55,346 nucleotides of DNA from Blastococcus sp. (GTDB taxonomy: Bacteria; Actinomycetota; Actinomycetes; Mycobacteriales; Geodermatophilaceae): positions 1-55,346 of the forward strand of contig JAODNN010000141.1 of assembly GCA_025465355.1 (NCBI GenBank), written 5' to 3'. The notes beneath the pieces are model-generated. The model was not told the origin of the DNA. It made no database searches and saw only the letters and a program-made list of their open reading frames with translations. Shown piece after piece: positions 27,617 to 40,346 of the stretch. Position 1 is the stretch's first letter, and every line of letters begins with the position of its first letter. The position numbers were made by a program, and so were the translations under genes.

Positions 27617-29163
27617 CCGACCGCACCCCGATCCGCCGCGCGCTGCTCGGTGTCTACGACAAGACCGGCATCGAGGAGCTGGCCGCGGGACTGGCCGCCG
27701 CCGGCGTGGAGCTCGTCAGCACCGGCGCCACTGCCGCCCGCATCGCCGCCGCGGGTATCCCGGTCACGCCGGTCGAGCAGGTGACCGGCTTCCCGGAGTG
27801 CCTCGACGGCCGGGTCAAGACGCTGCACCCCGCGGTGCACGCGGGGATCCTCGCCGACCGCCGTAAGCCCGAGCACGTGGCCCAGCTGGACGAGCTCGGC
27901 ATCGCGCCGTTCGACCTGGTCGTGGTGAACCTCTACCCGTTCACCGAGACGGTCGCCTCGGGGGCGAGTCCGGACGCGTGCGTCGAGCAGATCGACATCG
28001 GCGGGCCGGCGATGGTGCGTGCGGCGGCGAAGAACCACCCGTCGGTCGCCGTCGTCGTCGACCCGTCGCGGTACGGGGACGTTCTGGCGGCGGTGGCCGG
28101 GGGCGGGTTCACCCTCGCCGAGCGGCAGAAGCTGGCCGCGGCGGCGTTCCGGCACACCGCGAGCTACGACATCGCCGTCGCCTCGTGGATGGGCAACGTG
28201 CTGGCGCCCGACGACGACAGCGGCTTCCCGGCGTGGGTGGGCGCGAGCTGGGAGCGGGCCGACGTCCTGCGCTACGGGGAGAACCCGCACCAGCGCGCCG
28301 CGCTCTACCGGGGTTCGCAGCCAGGCCTGGCGCACGCCGAGCAGCTGCACGGCAAGGCGATGTCCTACAACAACTACGTCGACACCGATGCCGCCTGGCG
28401 GGCCGCGTACGACCACAAGGACCCGTGCGTCGCGATCATCAAGCACGCCAACCCGTGCGGCATCGCCGTCGGCGCGGACATCGCCTCGGCGCACCGCAAG
28501 GCGCACGCCTGCGACCCGGTCTCGGCCTTCGGTGGCGTGATCGCCGCCAACCGGGAGGTCGACCTCACCATGGCCGAGCAGGTGGCCGACGTGTTCACCG
28601 AGGTCGTCGTCGCACCCTCGTTCACCGACGACGCCGTCGCCGTCCTGACGGGGAAGAAGAACATCCGGCTGCTCCGGCTGCCGCACGTGCCGGGCGCGGG
28701 GGCGGAGCTGCGGCCGGTCAGCGGGGGGCTGCTGCTGCAGACCAGGGACCTGATCGACGCCCCCGGAGACGACCCGGCCACCTGGACCCTGGCGGCCGGC
28801 GAGCCGGTCGACGCCGCCGGCCTGGACGATCTGGTGTTCGCCTGGCGGGCGGTGCGCGCGGTGAAGAGCAACGCGATCCTGCTCGCGCACGACAAGGCGA
28901 CCGTCGGCGTCGGCATGGGGCAGGTCAACCGGGTGGATGCCGCCCGGCTCGCCGTCTCGCGTGCGGGGGAGCGGGCCCTCGGCTCGGTGGCCGCCTCCGA
29001 TGCCTTCTTCCCCTTCGCCGACGGCCTGCAGGTGCTGCTCGACGCCGGCGTGCGGGCCGTCGTCCAGCCGGGCGGCTCGGTGCGCGACGAGGAGGTCATC
29101 GCTGCGGCCGCCGCGGCGGGGGTCACCCTCTACCTGACCGGCACCAGGCACTTCGCGCATTGA
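27613..29163 (+). CDS. purH: AICAR transformylase/IMP cyclohydrolase
   Basis: 516-residue bifunctional enzyme making IMP. N-terminal IMP cyclohydrolase (1-195, [20 protein letters not shown]), C-terminal transformylase (about 200-516) with the [11 protein letters not shown] start and catalytic KHANPCG block (K and H near residue 276) and the end LTGTRHFAH. It overlaps purN by 4 bp. Directly after its stop is repeat copy 3 in reverse orientation. Products feed the guaB operon at 4-8.6 kb. Confidence 0.97.
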   Translation: MTDRTPIRRALLGVYDKTGIEELAAGLAAAGVELVSTGATAARIAAAGIPVTPVEQVTGFPECLDGRVKTLHPAVHAGILADRRKPEHVAQLDELGIAPFDLVVVNLYPFTETVASGASPDACVEQIDIGGPAMVRAAAKNHPSVAVVVDPSRYGDVLAAVAGGGFTLAERQKLAAAAFRHTASYDIAVASWMGNVLAPDDDSGFPAWVGASWERADVLRYGENPHQRAALYRGSQPGLAHAEQLHGKAMSYNNYVDTDAAWRAAYDHKDPCVAIIKHANPCGIAVGADIASAHRKAHACDPVSAFGGVIAANREVDLTMAEQVADVFTEVVVAPSFTDDAVAVLTGKKNIRLLRLPHVPGAGAELRPVSGGLLLQTRDLIDAPGDDPATWTLAAGEPVDAAGLDDLVFAWRAVRAVKSNAILLAHDKATVGVGMGQVNRVDAARLAVSRAGERALGSVAASDAFFPFADGLQVLLDAGVRAVVQPGGSVRDEEVIAAAAAAGVTLYLTGTRHFAH

Positions 29164-29222
29164 AAAGGGACCCCGTGCCCCCCACCCCTCGCAGGCTCGG
29201 GGCGGGCTCCCACATGGGGCCC
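29164..29222 (-). repeat. Stop-codon-linked palindromic repeat, copy 3, inverted
   Basis: Same element as copies 1, 2 and 4 but with its GGGGTCC end facing purH. It begins immediately after the purH stop and covers the ATG chosen for the next gene. Core CCCGAGCCTGCGAGGGGTGG is preserved. Confidence 0.75.
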
Positions 29223-29843
29223 AAGCCGCACGTCGGGCCGCCGGAGGACGGCGGCTCGTACGAGGGCGAGGACTTCGCGCGCGTCGACTGGTTCGGCGTC
29301 GAGCTCTCCGGCGTCACGTTCACCCGCTGCCGGTTCGACGACGCCTCGCTCGAGGAGCTGGTCACCCGGCGGTGCGTCTTCGAGGAATGCGTGCTCACCG
29401 GTGTGCGGATGGGTGGCGCGCGGCACGTCGGCACGGCGTTCCTGTCCTGCCGGTTCGACCGCGCGAAGCTCTTCTATGTCACCTGGGAGGGCTGCAAGCT
29501 GACCGGCTCGTACTTCCCAGGGGTGCAGCTGCCCGGGATGACCTCGACCGACTGCGACTGGAGCTACGCCTCGCTGCGCGGCGTGGACCTCTCCGGGACG
29601 GACCTCTCCGGCCAGCGGTTCCGGGAGGCCGACTTCACGGACGCGGACCTGCGCGAGTGCGATCTCCGGAACGCCGACCTCGACCGGGCGCGCCTGCAGT
29701 CGACGAAGCTGCGCGGCGCGGATCTGCGGGGTGCCTCGATGGACGAGGTGAACTGGCGGGCGTTCGAGCTGACCGGTGTCCAGCTCGATCTCGTGCACGC
29801 CGTGCAGTTCGCCCGCGCGCACGGCGCCGTCGTCGCGAACTGA
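29214..29843 (+). CDS. Pentapeptide repeat protein
   Basis: 209 residues. The body is a right-handed quadrilateral helix of A(D/N)Lxx repeats, clearest at ADFTDADLRECDLRNADL and in FTRCRFDDASLEELVTRRC near the N-terminus. Some members protect gyrase from quinolones, but most have unknown roles, and nothing here points to gyrase. The ATG at 29214 and an alternative GTG at 29175 both lie inside repeat copy 3, so the repeat supplies part of the N-terminus. It is convergent with the next gene by 2 bp. Confidence 0.85.
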   Translation: MGPKPHVGPPEDGGSYEGEDFARVDWFGVELSGVTFTRCRFDDASLEELVTRRCVFEECVLTGVRMGGARHVGTAFLSCRFDRAKLFYVTWEGCKLTGSYFPGVQLPGMTSTDCDWSYASLRGVDLSGTDLSGQRFREADFTDADLRECDLRNADLDRARLQSTKLRGADLRGASMDEVNWRAFELTGVQLDLVHAVQFARAHGAVVAN

Positions 29844-29845
29844 GG

Positions 29846-30355
29846 TCAGACGGGTGCTGTCCTCGGGCGGGTCAGCAGCGCCTTGAGGCTGCCGAGCAGG
29901 CCGAAGCCGCCGACGGCCAGGGCGAGCCAGAACCCCGTGTCGAAGGCGTCGAACTTCCAGGTGGCGGCCGCGAGCGGGACCAGCAGACCCGCCGCTACGA
30001 CGACGGTCACGACCAGCGCGACCAGGCCGAGGAAGCGGTGCGCTCGGGCCGGCAGCAGCACCAGCAGACCGATCAGGAAGAGCACGCCACCGCCCAGCAC
30101 GATCGCGAGTGGCTGCCATAACCCGGTGCTCACCAGGTGGCCGGGGGAGGAGAACCCCTGGCGGACCAGGGCGAGGCCGGTCGCCGTGCTGCCCTTCACC
30201 CAGGGCGCGACCAGGCTGAGCGCCGCCGCGACGCCGGCCAGGACCAGCAGCAGACCGGCCAGGATGTCCGGCCGGCGGAGGGCCACCGGGCCCGTCGAGT
30301 ACTGGGGCGCGGTGGTCTCGGGCGCGGCCGCACCCGGCGTGCTGGACTCGGACAC
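29846..30355 (-). CDS. Four-helix membrane protein, hypothetical
   Basis: 169 residues from a GTG at 30355 with GGAGG upstream. A short polar N-terminus (SESSTPGAAAPETTAPQYST) is followed by four hydrophobic helices with extracytoplasmic loop WVKGSTATGLALVRQGFSSP and a final LLTRPRTAPV tail. No catalytic motif. It is divergent from folD, sharing a 116-bp region. Family unrecognised. Confidence 0.6.
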   Translation of the reverse strand: MSESSTPGAAAPETTAPQYSTGPVALRRPDILAGLLLVLAGVAAALSLVAPWVKGSTATGLALVRQGFSSPGHLVSTGLWQPLAIVLGGGVLFLIGLLVLLPARAHRFLGLVALVVTVVVAAGLLVPLAAATWKFDAFDTGFWLALAVGGFGLLGSLKALLTRPRTAPV

Positions 30356-30458
30356 CTGCGTACCTCCGGGGTCGGTGGTGGCGGGGCCGCTCACCCGACC
30401 GGCCCCGCTCGCCTCTGGGAGCCTAGGGCCGCACCGATCCGCGCGGGACCTCGTCGGG

Positions 30459-30464
30459 CAGACT
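30459..30464 (+). promoter_or_regulatory. -10 element, leaderless folD
   Basis: CAGACT lies exactly 7 nt before the GTG at 30472, a near match to TAnnnT. Confidence 0.4.
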
Positions 30465-30471
30465 GTGCGTC

Positions 30472-31341
30472 GTGCCCGCGACGATCCTGGACGGCAAGGC
30501 AACCGCGGCGGCGATCCGCGCCGAACTGACCGAGCGCGTGGCGGCACTGGCCGCCGCCGGACGCCGCCCGGGCCTCGGGACGCTGCTCGTCGGTGATGAT
30601 CCGGGCAGCCGCTGGTACGTGAACGCCAAGCACAAGGACTGCGCCGAGGTCGGCATCGCCAGCATCCAACGCGAACTCCCGGCCTCGGCCACCCGGGCCG
30701 ACGTCCTGGCCGTGGTCGAGGAGCTCAACGCCGACCCGGCCTGCACCGGTTACATCGTCCAGTTGCCGCTGCCCCCGCAGATCGACGAGTACGCCGTCCT
30801 CGAGGCGATGGCCCCGGCGAAGGACGCCGACGGGCTGCACCCGGTCAACCTCGGCCGGCTGGTGCTCAATGTGCCGGGCGCCCTCCCGTGCACCCCCGTG
30901 GGCATCGTCGAACTGCTCCGGCGCTACGAGGTGCCGATCGCGGGTGCGGAGGTCGTCGTCGTCGGCCGCGGGATCACCGTGGGCCGGCCGCTCGGCCTGC
31001 TCCTGACGCGGCGCTCGGAGAACGCGACCGTGACGCTGTGCCACACAGGGACGCGGGATCTCGCGGCGCACGTGCGCAGGGCCGACATCGTGGTTGCCGC
31101 GGCCGGGGTGCCGGGGCTGATCACCGCCGGGATGGTCAAGCCCGGGGCCGCGGTCCTCGACGTCGGGGTCAGCCGGGTGGACGGGAAGATCGCCGGCGAC
31201 GTCGCCCCCGACGTGATGGACGTCGCCGGGCATGTGGCGCCCAACCCCGGCGGCGTGGGCCCGATGACCCGCGCCATGCTGCTGCAGAACGTGGTGCTGG
31301 CCGCCGAGCAGGCGGCCGCACTCCAGGCCCTCTCCGCCTGA
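30472..31341 (+). CDS. folD: Methylenetetrahydrofolate dehydrogenase/cyclohydrolase
   Basis: 289-residue bifunctional enzyme interconverting 5,10-methylene- and 10-formyl-tetrahydrofolate. It provides the formyl donor for PurN and PurH upstream. Substrate-binding [17 protein letters not shown] (Tyr and Lys), [11 protein letters not shown] and the Rossmann [11 protein letters not shown] are intact, ending in [17 protein letters not shown] at 30472 follows a -10 at leaderless distance. The DUF3017 gene follows 7 bp later, as in other actinobacteria. Confidence 0.97.
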   Translation: MPATILDGKATAAAIRAELTERVAALAAAGRRPGLGTLLVGDDPGSRWYVNAKHKDCAEVGIASIQRELPASATRADVLAVVEELNADPACTGYIVQLPLPPQIDEYAVLEAMAPAKDADGLHPVNLGRLVLNVPGALPCTPVGIVELLRRYEVPIAGAEVVVVGRGITVGRPLGLLLTRRSENATVTLCHTGTRDLAAHVRRADIVVAAAGVPGLITAGMVKPGAAVLDVGVSRVDGKIAGDVAPDVMDVAGHVAPNPGGVGPMTRAMLLQNVVLAAEQAAALQALSA

Positions 31342-31348
31342 GGGCCCC

Positions 31349-31654
31349 ATGTCGATGACCCGCCCGCCGCTCTACGTCCGCCGGCCTGTGGTCGCGGGGC
31401 TGATCCGGCAGCTGCCGCTGCTGGCGGTGCTGGTCGCGGTCGGCGTGGGACTGCTCCTGGTCGCTGTGGACCACTGGCGCAAGGGGCTCATCGTGGTCGG
31501 GCTCGCCCTGGTCGGGGGAGCGCTGCTCCGGCTGCTGCTCCCGGAACGGCGGGTCGGCTTCCTGGCGGTTCGAAGCCGGCCGATCGACGTCGCGCTGATG
31601 GCCGGCACCGGGCTGCTGCTCACCGCCATCGCCGTGGCGATCGTGGGCGGCTGA
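31349..31654 (+). CDS. DUF3017 membrane protein
   Basis: 101 residues: a basic N-terminus (LYVRRPVVAG) then three hydrophobic helices (about 23-40, 46-62, 80-99). Matches DUF3017 by position right after folD and by the RRPVVAG start with a VDHWRKGLIVVG loop. Function unknown. It is cotranscribed with folD, 7 bp apart. ATG at 31349; an in-frame ATG at 31355 is equally possible. Confidence 0.85.
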   Translation: MSMTRPPLYVRRPVVAGLIRQLPLLAVLVAVGVGLLLVAVDHWRKGLIVVGLALVGGALLRLLLPERRVGFLAVRSRPIDVALMAGTGLLLTAIAVAIVGG

Positions 31655-31720
31655 ACCGCCGTCCGGCCACGCGCAGGGGCCCACGACCGACCCCCTCGGG
31701 CGAGTGCGGCCGTCCGACGA

Positions 31721-31726
31721 TAAGTT
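31721..31726 (+). promoter_or_regulatory. -10 element, leaderless mdh
   Basis: TAAGTT lies exactly 7 nt before the ATG at 31734; no ribosome site is present. Confidence 0.55.
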
Positions 31727-31733
31727 GGCGGCC

Positions 31734-32687
31734 ATGGCAGAGAAGTCGCGGAACGGCAAGGTCACGGTCGTCGGCGCCGGTTTCTACGGCTCCACCACTG
31801 CTCTCCGGCTCGCCGAGTACGACATCTTCGACACCGTCGTCCTCACCGACATCGTCGAAGGCAAGCCCGAGGGCATCGCACTGGACATGAACCAGTCGCG
31901 GCCCATCGAGGGCTTCGAGACCAAGGTCGTCGGTGTCGGCGGCGGGTCGTACGAGGGCACCGAGGGGTCCGACGTCGTCGTCATCACGGCCGGCCTCCCG
32001 CGCAAGCCCGGCATGAGCCGGATGGACCTCATCGAGACCAACGCCAAGATCGTGCGGGACGTCTCCGAGAACGTCGCCCGCACCTCGCCCGACGCCGTCG
32101 TCATCGTGGTCTCCAACCCGCTGGACGAGATGACCGCGCTGGCGCAGCAGGCCACCGGCTTCCCGAAGAACCGGGTCATGGGGCAGGCCGGCATGCTCGA
32201 CACCGCGCGCTTCACGAACAACGTGGCCGAGGAGCTCGGCGTCCCGGTCAGCTCGGTGAAGACGCTGACCCTGGGCTCGCACGGGGACACGATGGTCCCG
32301 GTGCCGTCGCGCTGCACCGTCGACGGCAAGCCGCTGTCCGAGGTGCTTCCCGCCGACCGCATCGAGCACCTGGTCGACCGCACCCGCAACGGTGGTGCCG
32401 AGGTCGTGGCGCTGCTCAAGACCGGCTCGGCGTACTACGCCCCCTCCGCCGCGGCGGCCCGCATGGCCAAGGCCGTGATGGAGGACTCGGGGGCCGTCAT
32501 GCCGGTGTGCGCATGGGTCGACGGTGAGTACGGCATCTCCGGCGTCTACCTGGGCGTCGAGGCCGAGATCGGCCGCCAGGGCGTCCGGAGGGTCGTCGAG
32601 GGCGACCTGTCCGAGAGCGAGAAGGCCGCCCTGCGCGAGGCGGCCGAGGCCGTGCGGGCCAAGCAGGCCGACGTAGCCGACCTCTGA
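31734..32687 (+). CDS. mdh: Malate dehydrogenase, LDH-like type
   Basis: 317-residue NAD-dependent enzyme of the tricarboxylic acid cycle. N-terminal Rossmann fold GAGFYGSTT, substrate-loop arginines in GLPRKPGM, catalytic aspartate-histidine pair with H in GSHGDTMV, and LDH-like C-terminal domain. The sequence type is the tetrameric LDH-like MDH rather than the dimeric one of many actinobacteria. An upstream in-frame extension to 31704 has no support; the ATG at 31734 fits leaderless spacing. Icd follows 40 bp later, giving a citric acid cycle pair. Confidence 0.95.
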   Translation: MAEKSRNGKVTVVGAGFYGSTTALRLAEYDIFDTVVLTDIVEGKPEGIALDMNQSRPIEGFETKVVGVGGGSYEGTEGSDVVVITAGLPRKPGMSRMDLIETNAKIVRDVSENVARTSPDAVVIVVSNPLDEMTALAQQATGFPKNRVMGQAGMLDTARFTNNVAEELGVPVSSVKTLTLGSHGDTMVPVPSRCTVDGKPLSEVLPADRIEHLVDRTRNGGAEVVALLKTGSAYYAPSAAAARMAKAVMEDSGAVMPVCAWVDGEYGISGVYLGVEAEIGRQGVRRVVEGDLSESEKAALREAAEAVRAKQADVADL

Positions 32688-32727
32688 GCCGTCCACGGTT
32701 CAGAGTCTGTAGAGAGGGACTACTGAC

Positions 32728-33954
32728 GTGAGCAAGATCAAGGTCGAGGGCACCGTCGTCGAGCTGGATGGCGACGAGATGACCCGGATCATCTGGCAGT
32801 TCATCAAGGACAAGCTGATCCTCCCGTACCTCGACGTGAACCTCGAGTACTACGACCTCGGCATCGAGCACCGCGACGCCACCGACGACCAGGTGACGAT
32901 CGATGCGGCGGAGGCCATCAAGCGCCACGGTGTCGGCGTCAAGTGCGCCACCATCACGCCGGACGAGGCGCGCGTGGAGGAGTTCGGCCTCAAGCAGATG
33001 TGGCGGTCCCCGAACGGGACGATCCGCAACATCCTCGGCGGTGTCATCTTCCGCGAGCCGATCATCATGCGGAACGTGCCGCGGCTGGTGCCGGGCTGGA
33101 CCAAGCCGATCGTCGTCGGCCGTCACGCCTTCGGTGACCAGTACCGAGCCACCGACTTCCGCTTCCCCGGCGAGGGGACGCTGACGATGACCTTCACGCC
33201 GAAGGACGGCGGTGAGCCGATCGAGCGTGAGGTGTTCCAGTCGCCCGGTGCCGGTGTCGCCATGGGCATGTACAACCTGGACGAGTCGATCCGCGACTTC
33301 GCGCGGGCCTCGCTGAACTACGGCCTGCAGCGCGAGTACCCGGTGTACCTGTCGACCAAGAACACGATCCTCAAGGCCTACGACGGCCGGTTCAAGGACC
33401 TCTTCCAGGAGGTCTTCGACTCCGAGTTCAAGGACAAGTTCGAGGCCGCCGGCATCACCTACGAGCACCGGCTGATCGACGACATGGTCGCGGCGTCCCT
33501 CAAGTGGGAGGGCGGGTACGTCTGGGCCTGCAAGAACTACGACGGTGACGTGCAGTCCGACACCGTGGCGCAGGGTTTCGGCTCGCTGGGCCTGATGACC
33601 TCGGTGCTGATGAGCCCCGACGGCCGGACCGTGGAGGCCGAGGCCGCACACGGCACCGTCACCCGCCACTTCCGGCAGCACCAGAAGGGTGAGGCGACGT
33701 CGACCAACCCGATCGCGTCGATCTTCGCCTGGACGCGGGGCCTGGCGCACCGCGGCAAGCTCGACGAGACCCCGGCGGTGACGCTCTTCGCCGAGACGCT
33801 CGAGCGGGTCTGCATCGACACCGTCGAGAGCGGTCAGATGACCAAGGACCTCGCCCTGCTGATCTCCAAGGACCAGCCGTGGCTGAACACCGAGGATTTC
33901 CTCGCGGCCATCGACCGCAACCTGCAGAAGGCCATGGCCGGCATCCGCGCCTGA
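32728..33954 (+). CDS. icd: Isocitrate dehydrogenase, NADP-dependent, dimeric type
   Basis: 408 residues, oxidises isocitrate to 2-oxoglutarate. It is the eukaryote-like homodimeric form: [21 protein letters not shown] start, substrate-phosphorylation region [14 protein letters not shown] in [15 protein letters not shown], and metal-binding DMVAASLK and [12 protein letters not shown] at 32728 after GAGAGGGACT. It ends before a strong bidirectional terminator. Confidence 0.97.
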   Translation: MSKIKVEGTVVELDGDEMTRIIWQFIKDKLILPYLDVNLEYYDLGIEHRDATDDQVTIDAAEAIKRHGVGVKCATITPDEARVEEFGLKQMWRSPNGTIRNILGGVIFREPIIMRNVPRLVPGWTKPIVVGRHAFGDQYRATDFRFPGEGTLTMTFTPKDGGEPIEREVFQSPGAGVAMGMYNLDESIRDFARASLNYGLQREYPVYLSTKNTILKAYDGRFKDLFQEVFDSEFKDKFEAAGITYEHRLIDDMVAASLKWEGGYVWACKNYDGDVQSDTVAQGFGSLGLMTSVLMSPDGRTVEAEAAHGTVTRHFRQHQKGEATSTNPIASIFAWTRGLAHRGKLDETPAVTLFAETLERVCIDTVESGQMTKDLALLISKDQPWLNTEDFLAAIDRNLQKAMAGIRA

Positions 33955-33972
33955 CGTAGATGCTCGCTCGAC

Positions 33973-34008
33973 CGGCGGCCCCCGACCTTCCGAGGTCGGG
34001 GGCCGCCG
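33973..34008. terminator. Bidirectional terminator between icd and the CAP-domain gene
   Basis: A 16-bp perfect stem (33973-33988 with 33993-34008, 4-nt loop) lies 18 nt after the icd stop and 5 nt from the convergent stop. Confidence 0.85.
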
Positions 34009-34013
34009 CGGCG

Positions 34014-34997
34014 TCAGGCGAGGAGCTGGGTCCACCACGGGCCGCCGGGGCCGTCGGCCACCCCGACACCCATCGACTCGAGGCCGCAGTCGAGGATCGC
34101 CGCCTGATCCGTGTCGTCGGCCAGCCAGCCGGCCACGACGGCGGCGGGGTCGGAGGTGCCCTGCGCGATCATCCCGGCCCGGGCGCCGTGGTCCAGGACG
34201 GATCCGTTGACCGGGTCGTCCAGGCTGAAGAAGCCACGGTCCCGCATGGCCGCACTGTGTGCCTGCGCCGTCGCGGCCAGCGTCGCGTCGCTGACGAGCG
34301 CGTCGCAGCCGGACCGCGCGCGGGCGTCGTTGACCAGGGCCAGCACCTGCTCCTCGGCACCCGGCACGGAGGCGGGGGAGGGCGTGGCGCCCGACCCCGA
34401 ACCGGTCGGTTCGGACGACGGAGGGCTGTCGGACCCGCTGATCGGCGAGCCGTTCGAATCGTTCCCCGACAGGGACGAATCCGCGGACGAACCCGCGGAC
34501 GACGACGTCCCCGAGGATGCCGAGCCGCCGGAGGGGGACGCACCCGGGGCGGGCGCACCCACCGTGTCGCCGGCGCCGCCGCCCGACGCTCCCTGGGACG
34601 ACGCCCTCGAGGACGTCGTCCCGGGACCTCCCTGGGCCGTGCCCGGCGCGGCGGTGATGTCCGAGCTCGTGGTGCCACTGGCGATCGCGCCGGCGAACGC
34701 GGCCGATCGGATCGGCTGGCCGTCGACGCCCATCACCACGGGGGAGGAGCCGTCGGCCGCCGGGGAGGCGGACGACGAGGCGTCCAGGGCGACCGTCGGC
34801 GTCCCGTCATCCCTGCCCGAGACCACCGGGATCGTGAGCATGAGAGCGGTGACGCCGAGGATCATCGCCGCACCGAGCAGGAGCCGTCCGGTGCGGTACC
34901 GCAGGCTGCCGCGCAGCAGGAGACCCCACCGGGTCAGGGCTCCGGTGAGGCGGGCGGTGAACGGGGGACCCACGGGGCGGTGGTGCACTGGTGACAC
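34014..34997 (-). CDS. CAP/SCP-domain secreted protein
   Basis: 327 residues. Cytoplasmic N-terminus, one membrane helix (about 33-60, LLLGAAMILGVTALMLTIPVV), a very long Ser/Gly/Thr/Ala/Pro low-complexity linker (about 65-220, SSSASPAADGSS..., GSGSGATPSPASV), then a CAP domain (about 228-327, LVNDARARSGCDALVSD, HSAAMRDRGFFS, ending WWTQLLA). The linker probably spans the cell wall to present the domain. CAP proteins in bacteria are mostly of unknown activity. The GTG at 34997 lacks a strong ribosome site; the longer frame enters the promoter region. Confidence 0.8.
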   Translation of the reverse strand: MSPVHHRPVGPPFTARLTGALTRWGLLLRGSLRYRTGRLLLGAAMILGVTALMLTIPVVSGRDDGTPTVALDASSSASPAADGSSPVVMGVDGQPIRSAAFAGAIASGTTSSDITAAPGTAQGGPGTTSSRASSQGASGGGAGDTVGAPAPGASPSGGSASSGTSSSAGSSADSSLSGNDSNGSPISGSDSPPSSEPTGSGSGATPSPASVPGAEEQVLALVNDARARSGCDALVSDATLAATAQAHSAAMRDRGFFSLDDPVNGSVLDHGARAGMIAQGTSDPAAVVAGWLADDTDQAAILDCGLESMGVGVADGPGGPWWTQLLA

Positions 34998-35049
34998 CTC
35001 ACGGGGTGGCTGATCACGAATCGTTACCGAGATGAAGACTAACGGTGCG

Positions 35050-35074
35050 CGCAAGGTCACCTTCAGTCCTTGCG
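35050..35074. repeat. Inverted repeat in the CAP/hemolysin-like divergent region
   Basis: CGCAAGG (35050-35056) and CCTTGCG (35068-35074) form a 7-bp inverted repeat with an 11-nt spacer in the 222-bp divergent region; possible operator. Confidence 0.35.
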
Positions 35075-35219
35075 AGATAGGTCACGGCAGGATGCTCTGG
35101 GCCCGCCTGAGGGCCCGCCGGAGGGCCCCGAAGGGCACCAAGTCCCCACCCCGTCGGCGTCGAGCAGGCACCATGGGACACATCCGCACTAACCGAGCAC
35201 CCCGAGGAGCGCGCCGCCG

Positions 35220-36554
35220 GTGAGCGACGTCTGGCTCAGCATCGTCATGGTCGTCGTCTTCGTCCTCATCGGCGGCGCCTTCTCCGGCGCGGAGATCGCC
35301 CTGGTGTCCCTGCGCGAGTCGCAGGTGCGCGCGATCGCCGAGAACGGGCGGCGCGGGCAGGCCGTGCAACGGCTGCTCAGCGACCCCAACCGCTTCCTCG
35401 CCGCCGTCCAGGTCGGCGTCACCCTCGCCGGGTTCTTCTCCGCAGCCTTCGGTGCGAGCACCCTGTCGGCGCCCGTCGCGCACTGGCTGGAGGGCCGGGG
35501 TCTCAGCACGGGCCTCTCGGACACGCTGGCACTGGTCCTCGTCACCATCGCGATCAGCTATCTGTCACTGGTCGTCGGCGAGCTCACCCCCAAGCGGCTC
35601 GCCCTTCAGCGGGCCGAGGGGTTCGCGCTCGTCGTCGCCGCGCCGCTGAACGCGATCGCGAAGCTGGTCCGGCCCCTCATCTGGCTGCTGTCGAAGTCCA
35701 CGGACCTGCTCGTCCGCCTGCTGGGTGGCGACCCCAAGGTCAGCGGTGAAGCGATCAGCCAGGAGGAACTGCGGGACCTGGTCGCCGCGCACGAGTCGCT
35801 CACCAGCGACGAGCGGAAGCTCATCGACGAGGTTTTCCGCGCGGGCGACCGGGAGGTGCGGGAGGTCATGACCCCGCGCACCGAGGTGATGTTCCTCGAC
35901 GCGTCCACGACCGCGAGCCGCGCCGCCAGGCAGGTCGCGGACTCCAGCTGGTCACGATTCCCCGTGGCCGGCCGCGACGAGGACGACGTCGTCGGGTTCG
36001 TGCACGTCCGGGACCTGTTCCTGCCCGGCCATCCCGCCGGCCGGGCGGCCACCGTCGGGGACCTAGCGCGCGAGGTGAAGCGGCTGCCCGGCACGGCCGG
36101 CGTGCTCACCGCCCTCAGCGAGATGCGCCGCGAGAACCAGCACCTGGCGATCGTCGTCGACGAGTACGGCGGCACCGACGGCATCGTGACCCTGGAGGAC
36201 CTCATCGAGGAGGTCATCGGGGAGATCTACGACGAGTACGACGACGAGGTCGTCCCCGACGGGAAGGACTCACCCGACGGCCCGCGCGAGGTCGACGGGC
36301 TGCTCAACCTCGACGACTTCACCGAGGTCACCGGACTGCGGCTGCCCGAGGGGCCCTACGAGACGGTCGCCGGGTACGTCCTCGCGGAGCTCGGCCGGCT
36401 CCCGGCGGTCGGCGACACCATCGAGGTCGAGGGGCGCACGCTCACGGTGCTGGAGCTCGACGGACGGCGGATCGCCCGCCTGCTCGTCGACCCGCCTCCG
36501 GCCCCGGCGGACGCCGATTCCGACGACGCACACAGCGAGGCCCCGGCCGGCTGA
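35220..36554 (+). CDS. CNNM/HlyC-type transmembrane protein
   Basis: 444 residues. DUF21 membrane domain (about 1-150, four helices, landmark GAEIALVSLRESQVRAIAENG), a CBS pair (about 210-340, VMTPRTEV and IVVDEYGGTDGIVTLEDL), and a CorC_HlyC domain (about 355-430, LPEGPYETVAGYVL). Such proteins transport or sense divalent cations; hemolysin in old annotations is a misnomer. The GTG at 35220 follows GAGGAG. Tail AEAPAG is Ala/Asp-rich. It is convergent with galE by 24 bp. Confidence 0.93.
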   Translation: MSDVWLSIVMVVVFVLIGGAFSGAEIALVSLRESQVRAIAENGRRGQAVQRLLSDPNRFLAAVQVGVTLAGFFSAAFGASTLSAPVAHWLEGRGLSTGLSDTLALVLVTIAISYLSLVVGELTPKRLALQRAEGFALVVAAPLNAIAKLVRPLIWLLSKSTDLLVRLLGGDPKVSGEAISQEELRDLVAAHESLTSDERKLIDEVFRAGDREVREVMTPRTEVMFLDASTTASRAARQVADSSWSRFPVAGRDEDDVVGFVHVRDLFLPGHPAGRAATVGDLAREVKRLPGTAGVLTALSEMRRENQHLAIVVDEYGGTDGIVTLEDLIEEVIGEIYDEYDDEVVPDGKDSPDGPREVDGLLNLDDFTEVTGLRLPEGPYETVAGYVLAELGRLPAVGDTIEVEGRTLTVLELDGRRIARLLVDPPPAPADADSDDAHSEAPAG

Positions 36555-36578
36555 GCCGATGGCCCCGAAGGAGATGGA

Positions 36579-37535
36579 TCAGGCGCGGGCCCGGGCGATC
36601 TCCCAGGCGTCCCGCACGATGCCGGCCAGGTCGGTGTGCTCGGGTGTCCAGCCCAGCTCCGCCCGGATGAGGTCGCTCGAGGCGATCAGCTGCGCCGGGT
36701 CACCGGGGCGCCGCTCGCCGACGACGACGGGGATCGGGTGGCCCGTCACCTCCCGCGCCGCGTCGACCACCTCCTGGACCGAGAACCCGGTGCCGTTGCC
36801 CAGGTTGTAGATCCGGTGCTCGCCCGCGGCCGGCGCCGGCAGGGCGAGCAGGTGCGCCGCGGCGAGGTCGCCGACGTGCACGTAGTCGCGGATGCAGGTG
36901 CCGTCGGGCGTCGGGTAGTCCTCGCCGTAGACGGTGAGGGACGCCCGCCGGCCGGCGGCCACCTGCAGGGCGATCGGGACGAGGTGGGTCTCGACGGCGT
37001 GCCGCTCGCCCCGCCCGTACGCCGCGCCGACGACGTTGAAGTACCGCAGGCTCACCGCGGCGAAGCCGTGCGCGACCGCGTACGAGGTCAGCATGTGGTC
37101 GACGGCCAGCTTGGAAGCGCCGTAGGTGTTGGTCGGCCGGGTGGGTGCGTCCTCGCGGATCGGCACCGACTCCGGCTCCCCGTAGGTGGCCGCCGTCGAG
37201 GAGAAGACGATGCGGCGGCACTCGACGGCGCGCATCGCCTCCAGCAGCGCCAGCGAGCCGCCGACGTTGGTGTGCCAGTAGTCCTCGGGGTGCTGCTGGG
37301 AGGCCCCGACGAGGCTCTTGGCCGCGAAGTGCAGCACTGCCTCCGGCCGGACGTCGGCCAGCACGGGGGCCGAGTCGTGCAGCGAGACCCGGGCGAGGGC
37401 GGCCCCTTCCGGCACGGCGTCTGCGTGCCCCGTCGACAGGTCGTCCAGGACGGTCACCTCGTGGCCGTCGGCCAGCAATGCCGCCGTGACTACGCTGCCG
37501 ATGTAGCCGGCTCCACCGGCGACGAGTACGCGCAT
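36579..37535 (-). CDS. galE: UDP-glucose 4-epimerase
   Basis: 318 residues. NAD-dependent short-chain epimerase supplying UDP-galactose for cell-wall polymers. GxxGxxG in VAGGAGYIGS, active-site Y138xxxK142 (YGASK), S of SSTAATYG, and GalE landmark RYFNVVGAAYGRGERH. ATG at 37535; divergent from the pat gene with only 41 bp between. No ribosome site is conspicuous. Substrate could also be another UDP-sugar; GalE-type is supported by the C-terminal YGEDYPTPDGTCIRDYVHV. Confidence 0.93.
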   Translation of the reverse strand: MRVLVAGGAGYIGSVVTAALLADGHEVTVLDDLSTGHADAVPEGAALARVSLHDSAPVLADVRPEAVLHFAAKSLVGASQQHPEDYWHTNVGGSLALLEAMRAVECRRIVFSSTAATYGEPESVPIREDAPTRPTNTYGASKLAVDHMLTSYAVAHGFAAVSLRYFNVVGAAYGRGERHAVETHLVPIALQVAAGRRASLTVYGEDYPTPDGTCIRDYVHVGDLAAAHLLALPAPAAGEHRIYNLGNGTGFSVQEVVDAAREVTGHPIPVVVGERRPGDPAQLIASSDLIRAELGWTPEHTDLAGIVRDAWEIARARA

Positions 37536-37548
37536 GTCGCCAGCCTAG

Positions 37549-40326
<2,778 letters not shown>

Positions 40327-40346
<20 letters not shown>

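Noticed and set aside
27100-29160. 686-codon minus-strand frame over purN-purH
   Set aside because: Shadow of purH; no motif and repetitive composition.
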